Shown here: positions 1 through 8,215 of the stretch, piece after piece | Position numbering within the stretch: position 1 is the stretch's first letter | Layout: each line of letters starts with the position of its first letter | Made by a program: the position numbers and the translations under genes | Source of the DNA: JAHDBG01 sp963922315 | Lineage (GTDB): Bacteria > Pseudomonadota > Gammaproteobacteria > Chromatiales > Chromatiaceae | DNA length: 38,957 nucleotides | Assembly: GCA_963922315.1 (NCBI GenBank) | Contig: CAWUID010000018.1 | Coordinates: 1-38,957 of the forward strand | Reading direction: 5' to 3' | The notes under the pieces: model-generated | The model's database searches: none | What the model was told of the DNA's origin: nothing | What the model saw: only the letters and a program-made list of their open reading frames with translations

Positions 1-97
1 CCTGACACTACAACAGTTTAGCTCACGAAACTGATACAAACGCTGAATAGTTACGTTTAAATTTGTTATTTTCTGTTTTTTTCAATTGGTTATCATT

Positions 98-135
98 TAA
101 AAATCGCGGCTTAGTTTAATGGGTATTTAAGCCGC
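98..135 (-). terminator. Rho-independent terminator of the S24 repressor gene
   Basis: An inverted repeat with arms GCGGCTTA (106-113) and TAAGCCGC (128-135) lies 13 bp beyond the stop codon of the repressor gene. Read on the minus strand, the stem is followed by a T-rich stretch (GATTTTTAAATG), as expected for an intrinsic terminator. Bases 1-97 hold no recognisable gene. Confidence 0.6.
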
Positions 136-148
136 TGTTAAAGGCGTT

Positions 149-847
149 TCAACGAGGTGGTTGGAGGACTCCGACAACCTGACCTACAACGAATAGGCCG
201 CTTTCTTCTGTGTTTTCAATGGTTTCGATCGGATATGCAGGATTGTCACTGATGATGTCAATTTTATCAGAATGGTGAACATGCAGTCGTTTGGCAAAAA
301 GATACTCGTTTATCCGGATTACGTAGATGTCGCTGGTTATCAGCTCTCGACTGCTGGTATCAACCAGTAGTAAAGCGCCGTCAGATATGTTGGGCATCAT
401 ACTGTGCCCTTTTGCATAGAAGCCAACTAGGCTGGATTGGTTGAGTCGGTGATGGTCGAGCCAGATACCGTCTATTTTAACGTCACCGATAATATTTGCT
501 TCAGACACCAGGCTGCCAGAGCCCGCTGATGCCTTAATCCCCAAAATTGGTGTCAAACCCCTTGTTAGCTGTTTTTGACCCATGTCAGAACAATTTTGGC
601 ACGAATCCGGGCTATTTTTAATCCCAAGGAGCGATTCCAGGGTTATTTCAGCGGCATCTGCGATCTTATACAGGTTTTCTATGCCAGGAAGACCGCCTTG
701 ACTCAAAATGTTCTTTAAAGTACCAACACTTACGCCAGATTTCTGCGAAAAACTGCGCAAAGATGTGGTGTTGATAATTTTACAGAGTTTATTGTGTAAG
801 CGTCCGATTCTATCGTCAAGAATCGGACGTCGAGGTCCGTTTCTCAT
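149..847 (-). CDS. LexA/CI-like transcriptional repressor, S24 peptidase family
   Basis: The 232-residue product has the layout of phage CI-type repressors. An N-terminal helix-turn-helix (about residues 30-75, around SFSQKSGVSVGTLKNIL) precedes a C-terminal S24 peptidase domain. The domain shows the Ala108-Gly109 self-cleavage site, the GHSMMP motif with nucleophile Ser149, and the general-base Lys186 in the segment YLFAKRL. Family knowledge says such proteins repress a lytic or SOS-like promoter and self-cleave when RecA is activated. There is no cro-like or lytic gene beside it: the upstream side is a gene-poor stretch and the downstream side the window edge. It is therefore either the regulator of an element ending here or a prophage remnant. 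The ATG start keeps an N-terminal arm of about 12 residues that overlaps a perfect palindrome (801-829). A later non-ATG start is possible. Confidence 0.85.
   Translation of the reverse strand: MRNGPRRPILDDRIGRLHNKLCKIINTTSLRSFSQKSGVSVGTLKNILSQGGLPGIENLYKIADAAEITLESLLGIKNSPDSCQNCSDMGQKQLTRGLTPILGIKASAGSGSLVSEANIIGDVKIDGIWLDHHRLNQSSLVGFYAKGHSMMPNISDGALLLVDTSSRELITSDIYVIRINEYLFAKRLHVHHSDKIDIISDNPAYPIETIENTEESGLFVVGQVVGVLQPPR
801..829. promoter_or_regulatory. Perfect 11-bp inverted repeat at the repressor 5' end
   Basis: Arms CGTCCGATTCT (801-811) and AGAATCGGACG (819-829) are perfect reverse complements around a 7-base centre. They fall in codons 7-16 of the repressor gene. The repeat could be an operator for autoregulation or an mRNA hairpin near the start codon. 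The role is inference; the symmetry is seen directly. Confidence 0.4.
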
Positions 848-1440
848 TTTGAGGGTCCGCTTATTCCCTAGAAAATTGATTTATAAAGCAATTTTTGAAA
901 CTATGGTTATTCGCTGTCGGCCATGGAGAGCGAAGCGATGCCCGATAGTCTCGGGTAGGCGTCAGGTGAGAGCATGCGGTCGGAGTCGTGTCAGGGCAGC
1001 AAGCCCCTCGGACACAGTGAAGACCGTATGCAAAGCGCATCCGGTACGTCATCAAGCCATTTGAGGGATTTTGCTGGATACTATCTGAGGATTCAGAATA
1101 TCACCTGATTGCAGAATTCATGCGCAATTGTGATGCCAAAGTCACGTTCAGTATCAACTAGACCGCTTTGACCGAACAGGTTTTCAGCGAGTCCTACCGG
1201 CGTGACATCCCACACCATCGCTCCCTGAGCGGCAGCTCGAGCAAACTAGTGACTGAGCTGGGTTACGCGAATGATCCATTAAATTAAATGCTTTTAAATC
1301 GTGTTCCCAGGAATTTAAATCGCTTTTAAAAAAACCGAGAAAAAACTGCTTTTTACGCAATTTCCCAACGAAACTGTCGTTTTCCCCCAATCTTGCTGTC
1401 GCACTACAATCCCCATTGACTGAAAAAATGGCAGCCCTAA
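848..1440. other. Gene-poor region upstream of the repressor
   Basis: About 590 bp between the repressor start and MITE-A copy 1 hold no convincing gene. Short open frames on both strands lack ribosome-binding sites and any recognisable protein pattern. An inverted repeat at 872-895 is listed separately. The stretch 1060-1290 reads on the plus strand like a decayed coding segment with an internal stop, but I cannot assign it to a family. Confidence 0.5.
872..895. promoter_or_regulatory. Candidate operator/promoter of the repressor
   Basis: Arms AAAATTG (872-878) and CAATTTT (889-895) flank a 10-base centre containing TTTATAAA, which could serve as a -10 element on either strand. The site lies 25-48 bp upstream of the repressor start, where a CI-type operator would be expected. 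No matching second operator was found. Confidence 0.35.
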
Positions 1441-1597
1441 GGGGCATTCTCAATCATCTTCATGGCTTGATTCCGGCCCTTTTCTGCGCCGACGGTGTTG
1501 CAACTCGTCGCAATAGAACGCTATGAATCTTCATTGCGCCTTGTTAGCACAAAAAATGACTCGAAATCATTGCCACTCAGTTAATTGAGAATACCCT
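1441..1597. mobile_element. MITE-like hairpin element, family A, copy 1
   Basis: A 157-bp element starts with GGGGCATTCTCAAT and ends with ATTGAGAATACCCT, a near-perfect terminal inverted repeat. It shares nearly its whole sequence with copies at 14064-14222 and 15663-15822. It encodes no transposase. The two halves are imperfect reverse complements over most of their length, so a single strand would fold into one long hairpin. The right end lies about 10 bp beyond the glnD stop codon, so this hairpin may also help to end transcription from glnD. The right terminus has diverged (CCCT instead of CCCC). Confidence 0.8.
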
Positions 1598-1607
1598 TTA
1601 CAAGCTG

Positions 1608-4226
1608 CTATTTGTAGAGCAATGATTTTTTTAATGACTTTAAGATTTTGCGGTCGGTGACCGGGCGGTCGTTGCGATCGGTGATTCTGAAGCGGTCATG
1701 CACGATGGCGCCTTCTGTCAGGATACGGGCATTGTGCAGGCGGAGCTGACGTGCCTCTAACAGCACGCCAATATGTGCGAGCAGCCCCGGACGATCTTGA
1801 GTAATCAGCTCCAATAATGTCGCCGTATGTTTGACATTGGGTTGTAGTTGCACCTGTGTTTCGCAGGCAAACTGTTGTAGACGTCGCGGCAATGGAGGAA
1901 GTGTGCTGGTGTGGGGAGCGTATACCGCCTGATTTAACTGTTCAGTCAGATACTGGCTGATCTGATGGCACTGATGGTCTGGTACTGGTTCACCTGCTTT
2001 GGTCAGAACGAAGTAGCTGCTGGTTGTTTGTTCGGGACCACGTGCTTCAATCCGGGCGCTGAGTATATTCAGGCCAAGATAGTTCAGGGTTGCGGCTGTT
2101 TGTACAAATAAGCCATCCCGATCTGGTCCGAAGGTGAAGATTTCGGTGCAGCCAAGAGACGCTTCCTGCCGGACCAGTACCCGGAAGGTTTGTTGTTGTC
2201 CGCTATGTTGCAGACAGGTAGCGGTGTGCCAGGCGATGGCTTCTGGCGTTGTTTGCAGAAAATAGTCGTTACTGCATAAAGACCAGTAGGTTGCAATCTG
2301 ATCTGCTGGCAATGTCGTCCGGGCGCTGAGTTGTTGTTGAGCCGCTTGTTGTACTGTCTGAATGCGTTGTTGTGCTGCTGGTGTGTTGTGATGTTGCAGC
2401 AGCGCATGGGTGCGTTGGTACAGTCGTGCCAGCAGTGCCTGCTTCCAGGAAGTCCAGAGTGACGGGTTGGTTCCCTGCATGTCTGCGACTGTCAGCAGGT
2501 AAAGTGCATGCAGATGTTGTGGGGTGACGATTTCATCCGCGAAGGCCTGGATCACCGTATCATCATCAATGTCTTGATGTTGCGCTGTGTGTGACATCAT
2601 CAGATGCTTTTTGACCAGCCAGGCAACCAGTTCACAGTCTTGTGCGGACAGATGGTGTTGCTGGCAGAAGGTGTGAGCGTTTATAGCACCGGTTGTGGAG
2701 TGATTGCCGCTGCCACCTTTGCCAAGATCGTGAAACAAGGCAGCCAGATAGAGTAGCTCAGGCTTTGCAATACGCAGCCAGACCGGGTGATAGTCAGCCA
2801 GTTCAGGATGCCGGTCTGGCAGGGCAAAACGTCGCATATGACGTAATACCATCAGTGTATGTTCGTCCACTGTATACACGTGGAACAAATCAAACTGCAT
2901 CAGGCCGGTTACCTGGTGAAATGCCGGGATGTAACGGGACAGGATGCCATAACGGTGCATACGTCGTAACGCATGGGTAATGCCGGCAGGTTGGCGCAGG
3001 ATTTCCATAAACAGGCTGTGTGCCTGGATATCTGCACGTAGTGTGGCATCAACCCGGTGCCGGTGGGTACGGATGGCACGAATCGTGTTCGCACGGACGC
3101 CGGTCAGTTCCGGCCGCTGTTGTAGTATCAGAAACAGTTCCAGCATGGCCAGTGGTTGCTGCCGGAAGATATCAGGGCGGACCACTTCCAGATAACCATT
3201 GCTGACCTGAAAGCGGGCGTTAATCTGTTCTGGTGCTGATTGATCTGGTGTGATCAGTTCCTGAAACAGTTGCAGAAACAGTTCGTTCAGCCGTTGCAGA
3301 CGGATAGCCGTCCGGTAATAACGTTGCATGAACTGTTCGACGGCCAGGTTTGCATTGTTATCGGTGTAACCGAATTGTTGTGCCAGGGCGCGCTGATGTT
3401 CAAATAATAAGCGGTTTTCCTGACGGCCCGTGAGCTGATGCAGGGCATATCTTACCTGCCATAAAAAATCTTCTCCGGCACACAGTTGGCGATATTCGGT
3501 GCCACTCAGTAAGCCCTGTTTTTTCAGTTCCTGGCGCTGTGTGGTGCCTAAATAGCGTTTCGCAATCCAGCCAATGGTCTGAATGTCACGTAATCCACCA
3601 GGACTTTGTTTGATATCCGGTTCCAGGTTACAGGCGCTGTCTTCGAGGCGGGCATGACGTTGTTGTTGCTCAGCACGTTTGGCGACAAAAAAGTCCGCAC
3701 TGGGCCAGATGTCGGGCTGGTTCAGCTCATGTTGCAAAGCAGTGTATAAGTCTTCCTGACCTGACAGGTATCTGGACTCCAGCAGGTTGGTCATTACGCT
3801 GACATCGTCTGTTGCTAACTGTAGGCAATGTGTCAGGTTGCGTACACTATGTCCGACCTGTAGCCCGATATCCCATAAGAATGTAATCAGGGATGTGACA
3901 GGGTCAGATAAAGATTCCGGATTGTCTGCAGTCAGGATCAGCAGGTCAATATCGGAAGCAGGATGGAGCTCGGCGCGGCCATAGCCACCGACGGCGATCA
4001 GAGCGGCGGTCGCTGTCGGTGGCATATGTTGTACCCACAGGCGATGCAGCAGCATATCTATGCAGCAGGCCCGCGTATACAGCAGCTCTCTGACTTCAGT
4101 GCCAGCTGTGAATTGTTGTGCCAGTGTCTGAGTGACTGTTTCCAGTGTGTATTTGTAAAACGCGATAGTGACGGGTGCTGTGTTCAACTCATCTGACAAA
4201 GTCGCCAGAACAGGCAAGTGGTTCAT
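1608..4226 (-). CDS. glnD: Bifunctional [protein-PII] uridylyltransferase/uridylyl-removing enzyme
   Basis: GlnD senses glutamine and adds UMP to, or removes it from, the PII proteins GlnB/GlnK, thereby controlling nitrogen assimilation. The 872-residue product is close to the 890 of Escherichia coli. A nucleotidyltransferase motif GGYGRAELHP followed by SDIDLLIL (about residues 80-97) carries the metal-binding aspartates. An HD domain (LAALFHDLGKG, near residue 500) is the uridylyl-removing site. Two C-terminal ACT domains (about 690-780 and 800-870) are the glutamine sensors. The start codon overlaps the stop of the pilO-pilP fusion gene as ATGA, which implies translational coupling. This is an unusual neighbourhood, since glnD often sits near map, dapD or rpsB. 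MITE-A copy 1 follows the stop codon. Confidence 0.97.
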   Translation of the reverse strand: MNHLPVLATLSDELNTAPVTIAFYKYTLETVTQTLAQQFTAGTEVRELLYTRACCIDMLLHRLWVQHMPPTATAALIAVGGYGRAELHPASDIDLLILTADNPESLSDPVTSLITFLWDIGLQVGHSVRNLTHCLQLATDDVSVMTNLLESRYLSGQEDLYTALQHELNQPDIWPSADFFVAKRAEQQQRHARLEDSACNLEPDIKQSPGGLRDIQTIGWIAKRYLGTTQRQELKKQGLLSGTEYRQLCAGEDFLWQVRYALHQLTGRQENRLLFEHQRALAQQFGYTDNNANLAVEQFMQRYYRTAIRLQRLNELFLQLFQELITPDQSAPEQINARFQVSNGYLEVVRPDIFRQQPLAMLELFLILQQRPELTGVRANTIRAIRTHRHRVDATLRADIQAHSLFMEILRQPAGITHALRRMHRYGILSRYIPAFHQVTGLMQFDLFHVYTVDEHTLMVLRHMRRFALPDRHPELADYHPVWLRIAKPELLYLAALFHDLGKGGSGNHSTTGAINAHTFCQQHHLSAQDCELVAWLVKKHLMMSHTAQHQDIDDDTVIQAFADEIVTPQHLHALYLLTVADMQGTNPSLWTSWKQALLARLYQRTHALLQHHNTPAAQQRIQTVQQAAQQQLSARTTLPADQIATYWSLCSNDYFLQTTPEAIAWHTATCLQHSGQQQTFRVLVRQEASLGCTEIFTFGPDRDGLFVQTAATLNYLGLNILSARIEARGPEQTTSSYFVLTKAGEPVPDHQCHQISQYLTEQLNQAVYAPHTSTLPPLPRRLQQFACETQVQLQPNVKHTATLLELITQDRPGLLAHIGVLLEARQLRLHNARILTEGAIVHDRFRITDRNDRPVTDRKILKSLKKSLLYK

Positions 4227-5218
4227 GGTACTGGCCGGGTGTTGTTTGTTGGTAGTGTGGTCTGGCGCAGAACGATCTGATGTGTTTTACCATCCGCATT
4301 CTGATGTTCACGCACGATGATTCTGTCCGGATGAATCGACTGTACACGACCTTGATTCCGGCCAACATAACTACCGATTTTCACCCGGTGTATCTGACCA
4401 TCCGGGCTTTGTAATAAGCCCCAGTGTTGTTGTTGCTGGCTGACGGTACCGACCATCTGAAGTGTATCCGCTGCATGTTGTTGCAATGCGCTCAACAAAT
4501 GCGGTGATGACCTTTTTGCAGGAGCAGCAGATTTGTTTTGCGGTGGGGTGAACGGGTTGCGACGACCTGCTGCGGCATAAATAATGGGAGAGACGACAGG
4601 GAGTGAGGACTCGACAGGTTGAGGCTGCCCAGTGGTGGGCGCTTTCCAGGGTGTGGTGTGATGGGCCTTCAAAGTGAAGGTCAGGCTGAGCAATGGATTT
4701 TTTTTGCTGGCCGGAGTGGTGCGTTGCAGCACCATATCATGCAGGGTCATGATGCCCGGGTGCTGCACGAGGGTGCTGATAAAGGTGGCTAAGTTGTGAT
4801 ATTGCCCGGTGACACTGAGGGTGATCGGGGTTTCGACGTGTAGTTCGCGTGTAGTGCTGGCTTGTGGCTGAAAGGTGGCAAAATTAACGTTGGTACTCAG
4901 GCCGATTTGTGACACAGCGACCAGCAGGTCAGCCGTGGTGTCCGGTGCCATATCAGGCTGCACCTGTCGATCCAGAGCATGGCGTAACGCAGCATATCGG
5001 GTTTGTTGTTGCGGTAGTCGTGTTGTTTTTAAGCGTTGTTGTTCGAAGCTGCTGCGCAGGTGATCATGAGAGCTCTGTATTTGCTTAAGTTGTTGCTGTT
5101 GGGTTTGTAATAAAGTGATGTAAACAATACCAGTCAGTAGCAGGCAAGCTGTCAGAATGACGATCAGGCGCAACGGCAGTGACCAGCTGCCGGTATTGGC
5201 CAGATCCGGGTCATTCAT
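4223..5218 (-). CDS. PilO-PilP fusion protein, type IVa pilus alignment subcomplex
   Basis: This single 331-residue frame joins two proteins that are normally separate. Residues 1-187 look like PilO: a short cytoplasmic end, one membrane helix (about 15-36), a glutamine-rich coiled coil (37-75) and the ferredoxin-like periplasmic domain (DLLVAVSQIGLSTNVNF, then VTGQYHNLATFISTL). A proline-rich linker (about 188-217) leads to a PilP-like domain. That domain has RRNPF at 219-223, LQMVGTV at 253-259 and HRVKIGSYVGRNQGRV at 277-292. PilP is usually a separate inner-membrane lipoprotein with a signal peptide and lipobox Cys. Here both are absent and the PilO helix would anchor it. The start overlaps the pilN stop (ATGA) and the end overlaps the glnD start (ATGA). 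No frameshift or stop lies between the halves, so the fusion is read directly from the sequence. Confidence 0.88.
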   Translation of the reverse strand: MNDPDLANTGSWSLPLRLIVILTACLLLTGIVYITLLQTQQQQLKQIQSSHDHLRSSFEQQRLKTTRLPQQQTRYAALRHALDRQVQPDMAPDTTADLLVAVSQIGLSTNVNFATFQPQASTTRELHVETPITLSVTGQYHNLATFISTLVQHPGIMTLHDMVLQRTTPASKKNPLLSLTFTLKAHHTTPWKAPTTGQPQPVESSLPVVSPIIYAAAGRRNPFTPPQNKSAAPAKRSSPHLLSALQQHAADTLQMVGTVSQQQQHWGLLQSPDGQIHRVKIGSYVGRNQGRVQSIHPDRIIVREHQNADGKTHQIVLRQTTLPTNNTRPVP

Positions 5219-5772
5219 GGTGTGCTGGACAAGGCAGGAACAAAGACATGGCGAGCGGTAATGTGAAACCGATATGTGTTGGACTGTGCGTCAGGTGCTG
5301 TGATGTCAAGTTGAGGGTCACGTAACCAGGGGCTGGTCGCCAATTGTCGGATATAGGTCGAGATGTCACGTGCTGAACTGGCATGACCTTCCAGTGTGAT
5401 CTGTTCGTCCTGTTGTGTCATCCGGTCTAGTGTGAGGGTTACTGGCAGGGTGTTGACCAGTTCATCGAACAGTCGAATGCTTTGTGCCTGATTGATTTGC
5501 CAACGATAAACCAGGTCTTTGTAAGCAACTAAATCTGTCTGTTGTTGTGTCAGTTGATTCGCTGTTTGTAGCGGTGTGACCAGCTCGTTCAGATGATTTT
5601 CCAGGTCGTGATTCTGTTCGGCATACGCAGCCAGCGAATACGCATTGTACCCGTATAGTGTAGCCAGAATGAGTGATGTGGCGAGTAGTGCAACCAGCAA
5701 CAGACGGAGAAACTGGCGGTGTCGCCTGGCTTGTTGTGTTTCACGCCAGGGTAACAGGTTAATACGAACCAT
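5215..5772 (-). CDS. pilN: Type IV pilus inner-membrane assembly protein PilN
   Basis: PilN is a bitopic inner-membrane protein whose cytoplasmic tail binds PilM and whose periplasmic domain pairs with PilO. The start chosen is the ATG that begins MVRINLLPWRE, the family's conserved PilM-binding tail. The frame stays open 28 codons further upstream, but that part matches nothing and lies inside pilM. The product is then 185 residues with one membrane helix (about 21-42), a coiled-coil segment and a periplasmic domain ending near VFVPALSSTP. The start overlaps the end of pilM by 14 bp, and the stop overlaps the start of the pilO-pilP fusion by 4 bp. The tight overlaps point to one operon. Confidence 0.92.
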   Translation of the reverse strand: MVRINLLPWRETQQARRHRQFLRLLLVALLATSLILATLYGYNAYSLAAYAEQNHDLENHLNELVTPLQTANQLTQQQTDLVAYKDLVYRWQINQAQSIRLFDELVNTLPVTLTLDRMTQQDEQITLEGHASSARDISTYIRQLATSPWLRDPQLDITAPDAQSNTYRFHITARHVFVPALSSTP

Positions 5773-6700
5773 GATGGAGGTCGAAGCGACGTAAAGCGAG
5801 GCTGCACGCAGTGAGCATGCAGGGTGCTTCGTGATCAGGGGATAACACTGGCACATCAGAGCGTAGTGTCATCCGGATGAAAGGATTAGCGAAGGCGATG
5901 GGAATGTTCAGGTGTGTTGAGAGTGGTTCGGCGATGCTACCGGCACAAGGGCCTGCCAGCCAGAGTCCGGTCAGCGGAGTTTCGGTATGCAGGTGAGTTT
6001 GCAGTTGTTCGCAGGCGATGCGTAACATCTGATCAGCAGTCGCCGGTGTGCTTTGCTGGTAGGTCAGTATGTCACCCATAAATACGAACAGGTGACAGTG
6101 ATGATGATTGGTGTCCAGCAGTGCATAGGCCACATCGTCTGCTGTTTGAGGTTGGCAGAATGTCTGATAAGCACGTTGCATGACCAGAGGCAGGCTGTCT
6201 ACCAGTTGGCAGTTCAGGTCGGCTGCTTCTACGATAGCGACACATTGATCAACAGCCTCGCGGCGTGCTGCTACCAACAGCACTTCCACCTGATGCAATG
6301 ATGTGGCAGAAGGGCCCAGCGTCACAAAATCCAGCGCAGCTTCTTCCATTGGAAACGGAAATTGTTCGGCCGCTTCCAGTCTGACCCGGTGCACCATTTC
6401 ATCAGCAGAGATGGCGGGCAGGGTCAGTGTTTTACTAACTACATCTGATGCTGAGAGTGCAACGGCCACTTGACGAGTCCGTGTGCCAGCATGTTGCACT
6501 GCCTGCCGTAAGGCGCGGCTGACAGCCGTTGCATAATTGATGCCGGGTGTCGGGTCTTGTACTGGCTGTGTGGCGCAGGCTTCAACACAATAATGTGTGC
6601 TGCGTCGTCGCCGTCGTAAACCTAACTGAATCAGACGAACCTGTGCCGGGCCCAGATCAACACCCAATAAAGCGGGTGGCTGAAACAGGCCTGAAATCAT
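5759..6700 (-). CDS. pilM: Type IV pilus assembly protein PilM (actin-like ATPase)
   Basis: PilM is a cytoplasmic actin-like protein that docks on the PilN tail and links the pilus motor to the alignment complex. The 313-residue product starts with the phosphate-1-like segment LLGVDLGPAQVRLIQL. It contains the family block around VSKTLTLPAISADEMVHRVR and LEAAEQFPFPMEEAALDF. It is somewhat shorter than the roughly 350 residues usual for the family, with the loss toward the C-terminus. The start lies only 6 bp after the nuoN stop and has no clear Shine-Dalgarno sequence, so it may depend on translation of nuoN. The gene heads a pilM-pilN-(pilO-pilP) set; pilQ is absent. Confidence 0.9.
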   Translation of the reverse strand: MISGLFQPPALLGVDLGPAQVRLIQLGLRRRRRSTHYCVEACATQPVQDPTPGINYATAVSRALRQAVQHAGTRTRQVAVALSASDVVSKTLTLPAISADEMVHRVRLEAAEQFPFPMEEAALDFVTLGPSATSLHQVEVLLVAARREAVDQCVAIVEAADLNCQLVDSLPLVMQRAYQTFCQPQTADDVAYALLDTNHHHCHLFVFMGDILTYQQSTPATADQMLRIACEQLQTHLHTETPLTGLWLAGPCAGSIAEPLSTHLNIPIAFANPFIRMTLRSDVPVLSPDHEAPCMLTACSLALRRFDLHHGSY

Positions 6701-6706
6701 TTGACT

Positions 6707-8149
6707 TTAAGGGCCGAAGGCCGCCTGGCATAGTGCGAACAGGCTGGCGGGAAATATCCCTAAGGCCAGTACTGACAGGCCATTGATACTCAGTGCGGTT
6801 GTACTGCCAAAAGTGATGCGTACCGGCTGAGCTTTTGTATCGGGTTGGTCAAAATACATGACTTTGATTACCCGTAAATAGTAGTAGGCTCCGATGATGG
6901 AGAAAAATACCGCAATGAGCGCCAGGCCAATCTGATCCAGGCTGACGATAGCCTCTAATACGAACAATTTAGCAAAAAAGCCCACAGTGGGTGGTACGCC
7001 AGCCATGGAGAACAGCAGCAATAGCATCATTAGTGCGATCCACGGGCTGCGTTGATGCAGTCCGCGCAGGTCATCAATCTGTTCCGCGTTCAGGCCCTGG
7101 CGACTGAGCATAGCCAACACACCGAATCCACCCACGGCGGTCAGGGCATACACTAAGCTGTAAAACAGTGCTGCTGCATATCCCTTTTCATTCGCTGCCA
7201 GCAGACCTAAAAAGATGAATCCGACATGGGCGATGGTTGAATAAGCGAACATGCGCTTGATATTCGTCTGGGCGATGGCAACTACATTGCCCAGCGCCAT
7301 GGATAATACGGCCAGAATCGCCAGCATATTCTGCCAGTGTGCTGACAGATCCGGCAGTCCGTCGGCTAATAAGCGTAGCGCCAGGGCGAACGCCGCAATT
7401 TTGGGAGCACTGCTTAAGAACAAAACAACTGAGGTAGGTGCTCCCTGATACACGTCCGGCACCCACATATGAAATGGTATCGCACCAAACTTAAATGCAA
7501 CCCCGATGACGATAAACACCAGGCCGAAGACCAGGAAAGTCTGGTCAACCTGCCCGGCTTGTATTGCTGCGGCAACCTCTGCAAAAGTGAGTGCGCTGGT
7601 TGCGCCATACAGCATGGAAATACCATATAGCAACATCCCGGAGGCCAGTGCGCCGAGTACAAAATATTTGATACCCGCTTCGGATCCGGTGGGGGAATCG
7701 CGATTGAATGGCACTAGGCTGTACAGGCTTAATGCAAGCAGTTCCAGGCCCAGATACAGGGTGAGGAAGCTGTAGGCCGAGGCAATCACCAGCATACCCA
7801 GCGTCGCAAACAATACCAGGGTGAAATATTCGCCGCGTAGTAAGTCCTGTTCCAATAAATCGTCTCTGGCATAAATCAATGCCAGGAAGGTGACAGCGAG
7901 CAGGCCGAGTTTGATCAGGTCTGAGGCGGGATCCCGGATGTAACTGTCTGCAAATAACAGCTGGGTATCCGGGGTGCTGACGTGCAGAGTGAGTAAAAAG
8001 GTGCCGGCCAGTGCTGCCAGGCTGAGTAGATAAGTTGTTGTTTTCGTACCACGATGCAAAAACGCATCGATGATCAGAATCAGGCAGGCGCTACTGAGCA
8101 GAAAAATCTCAGGTAATGCCAGATAAAGGTCTGCTGCGTAGTCAGGCAT
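6707..8149 (-). CDS. nuoN: NADH-quinone oxidoreductase subunit N
   Basis: NuoN is one of the three antiporter-like proton-pumping membrane subunits of respiratory complex I. The 480-residue product matches the usual length (485 in E. coli) and is made almost wholly of membrane helices. Conserved features include LGLELLALSLYSLVPF, the charged EAGIKYFVLGALASGMLLYG segment, and KFGAIPFHMWVPDVYQGAPT with its family-typical lysine, histidine and proline. It ends in a helix near FPASLFALCQ. The gene stands between rplT and pilM rather than after nuoM, so it is separated from the rest of the nuo operon. No clear Shine-Dalgarno sequence precedes the ATG. A strong hairpin (8169-8199) lies 20 bp upstream. 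Confidence 0.95.
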   Translation of the reverse strand: MPDYAADLYLALPEIFLLSSACLILIIDAFLHRGTKTTTYLLSLAALAGTFLLTLHVSTPDTQLLFADSYIRDPASDLIKLGLLAVTFLALIYARDDLLEQDLLRGEYFTLVLFATLGMLVIASAYSFLTLYLGLELLALSLYSLVPFNRDSPTGSEAGIKYFVLGALASGMLLYGISMLYGATSALTFAEVAAAIQAGQVDQTFLVFGLVFIVIGVAFKFGAIPFHMWVPDVYQGAPTSVVLFLSSAPKIAAFALALRLLADGLPDLSAHWQNMLAILAVLSMALGNVVAIAQTNIKRMFAYSTIAHVGFIFLGLLAANEKGYAAALFYSLVYALTAVGGFGVLAMLSRQGLNAEQIDDLRGLHQRSPWIALMMLLLLFSMAGVPPTVGFFAKLFVLEAIVSLDQIGLALIAVFFSIIGAYYYLRVIKVMYFDQPDTKAQPVRITFGSTTALSINGLSVLALGIFPASLFALCQAAFGP

Positions 8150-8168
8150 AGGGTGGTGTTCTGGTCAT

Positions 8169-8199
8169 TCGTATTCCCACGCATTGCGTGGGAATACGA
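8169..8199. repeat. Perfect 15-bp-arm palindrome upstream of nuoN
   Basis: Arms TCGTATTCCCACGCA and TGCGTGGGAATACGA meet around a single central T. No T-run follows on either side, so it is not a standard intrinsic terminator. It resembles dispersed REP-type palindromes with a CCCACGC/GCGTGGG core. It could protect mRNA ends between rplT and nuoN. Confidence 0.55.
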
Positions 8200-8215
8200 T
8201 ATGAAGATTTGCTAA

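Noticed and set aside
708..1064. A 118-codon plus-strand open frame across the repressor start.
   Set aside because: It overlaps the repressor gene antisense, has low-complexity arginine-rich sequence and no ribosome-binding site. The overlap with a clear S24 gene makes it a shadow.
5773..5856. An extended N-terminus for PilN (28 more codons).
   Set aside because: The extra residues match nothing in the family, and MVRINLLPWRE is the conserved PilN start.
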